Origin: Undaria pinnatifida | Taxonomy: Eukaryota; Sar; Phaeophyceae; Laminariales; Alariaceae | Assembly: GCA_012845835.1 (NCBI GenBank) | Contig: JABAKD010000003.1 | Span: forward strand, 2,352,212-2,416,211 | DNA: 64,000 bases | Reading direction: 5' to 3' | Shown here: piece by piece, positions 63,950 through 64,000 of the stretch | Position numbering within the stretch: position 1 is the stretch's first letter | How the letters are laid out: each line of letters starts with the position of its first letter | The notes under the pieces: generated by a model | Told to the model about the DNA's origin: nothing | Databases searched by the model: none | Seen by the model: only the letters and a program-made list of their open reading frames with translations | Program-made: the position numbers and the translations under genes

Positions 63950-64000
63950 ATCCACAAGACCATCGACAAAAAACAAGAGTGCAAGGTGCTGGGTACCCCC
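63950..64000 (+). CDS. Exon c of the unknown right-edge gene, cut by window end
   Basis: After GTGGACAG the frame continues in phase 0 as IHKTIDKKQECKVLGTP and runs off the window. It joins exon b in frame, supporting a real spliced gene. Confidence 0.6.
   Translation, partial: MHKTIDKKQECKVLGTP

Overview
This is nuclear eukaryotic DNA, gene-poor and repeat-rich. The one well-supported protein gene has about 20 exons of 55-350 bp (plus a longer last exon) separated by introns averaging about 1.2 kb, almost all with GT..AG borders. The transposon remnants (copia, MULE, LINE, MITE) and the style of the LINE reverse-transcriptase C-terminus look like what I recall from brown algal genomes. A brown alga or related stramenopile is therefore my best guess; it is inference, not proof.

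Layout. 1-10.4 kb: no convincing gene, mostly diverged short duplications, a pentamer-like satellite, C-rich tracts, one orphan minus-strand ORF (3.8-4.2 kb) and a tRNA-Arg(CCG) at 10.5 kb. 11.5-23.2 kb: a decayed, intron-containing MULE-type DNA transposon. A copia LTR retrotransposon (13,766-19,747, TSD TATTT) has jumped into it on the minus strand, and the right LTR of that copia was in turn hit by a 208-bp Harbinger/Tourist-like MITE (TSD TTA). 24.2-27.2 kb: ankyrin-like debris, a truncated tRNA-like element, an AGT microsatellite and local tandem duplications. 28.7-30.0 kb: a broken LINE on the minus strand. 30.0-33.3 kb: nothing but simple repeats.

33.36-59.08 kb, minus strand: a complete UvrD/PcrA/Srs2-like superfamily 1A DNA helicase, which I assembled exon by exon. 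Reading phase is kept across all 19 introns, giving about 1,220 residues with all helicase motifs in order and a disordered C-terminal tail of about 330 residues. Its introns are full of local tandem duplications. Several of these copied pieces of the gene's own exons (exon 2 tail twice, exon 9, probably the exon 11 border), leaving decayed pseudo-exons. A 24-bp minisatellite fills intron 3 and runs into exon 4, where two units are translated.

59.1-61.9 kb is intergenic and holds a perfect 14-bp hairpin that shares its flank with another hairpin at 10.3 kb. At the right edge (about 62.0 kb onward, plus strand) a second multi-exon gene of unknown function begins, encoding a cysteine-rich segment; it runs off the window.
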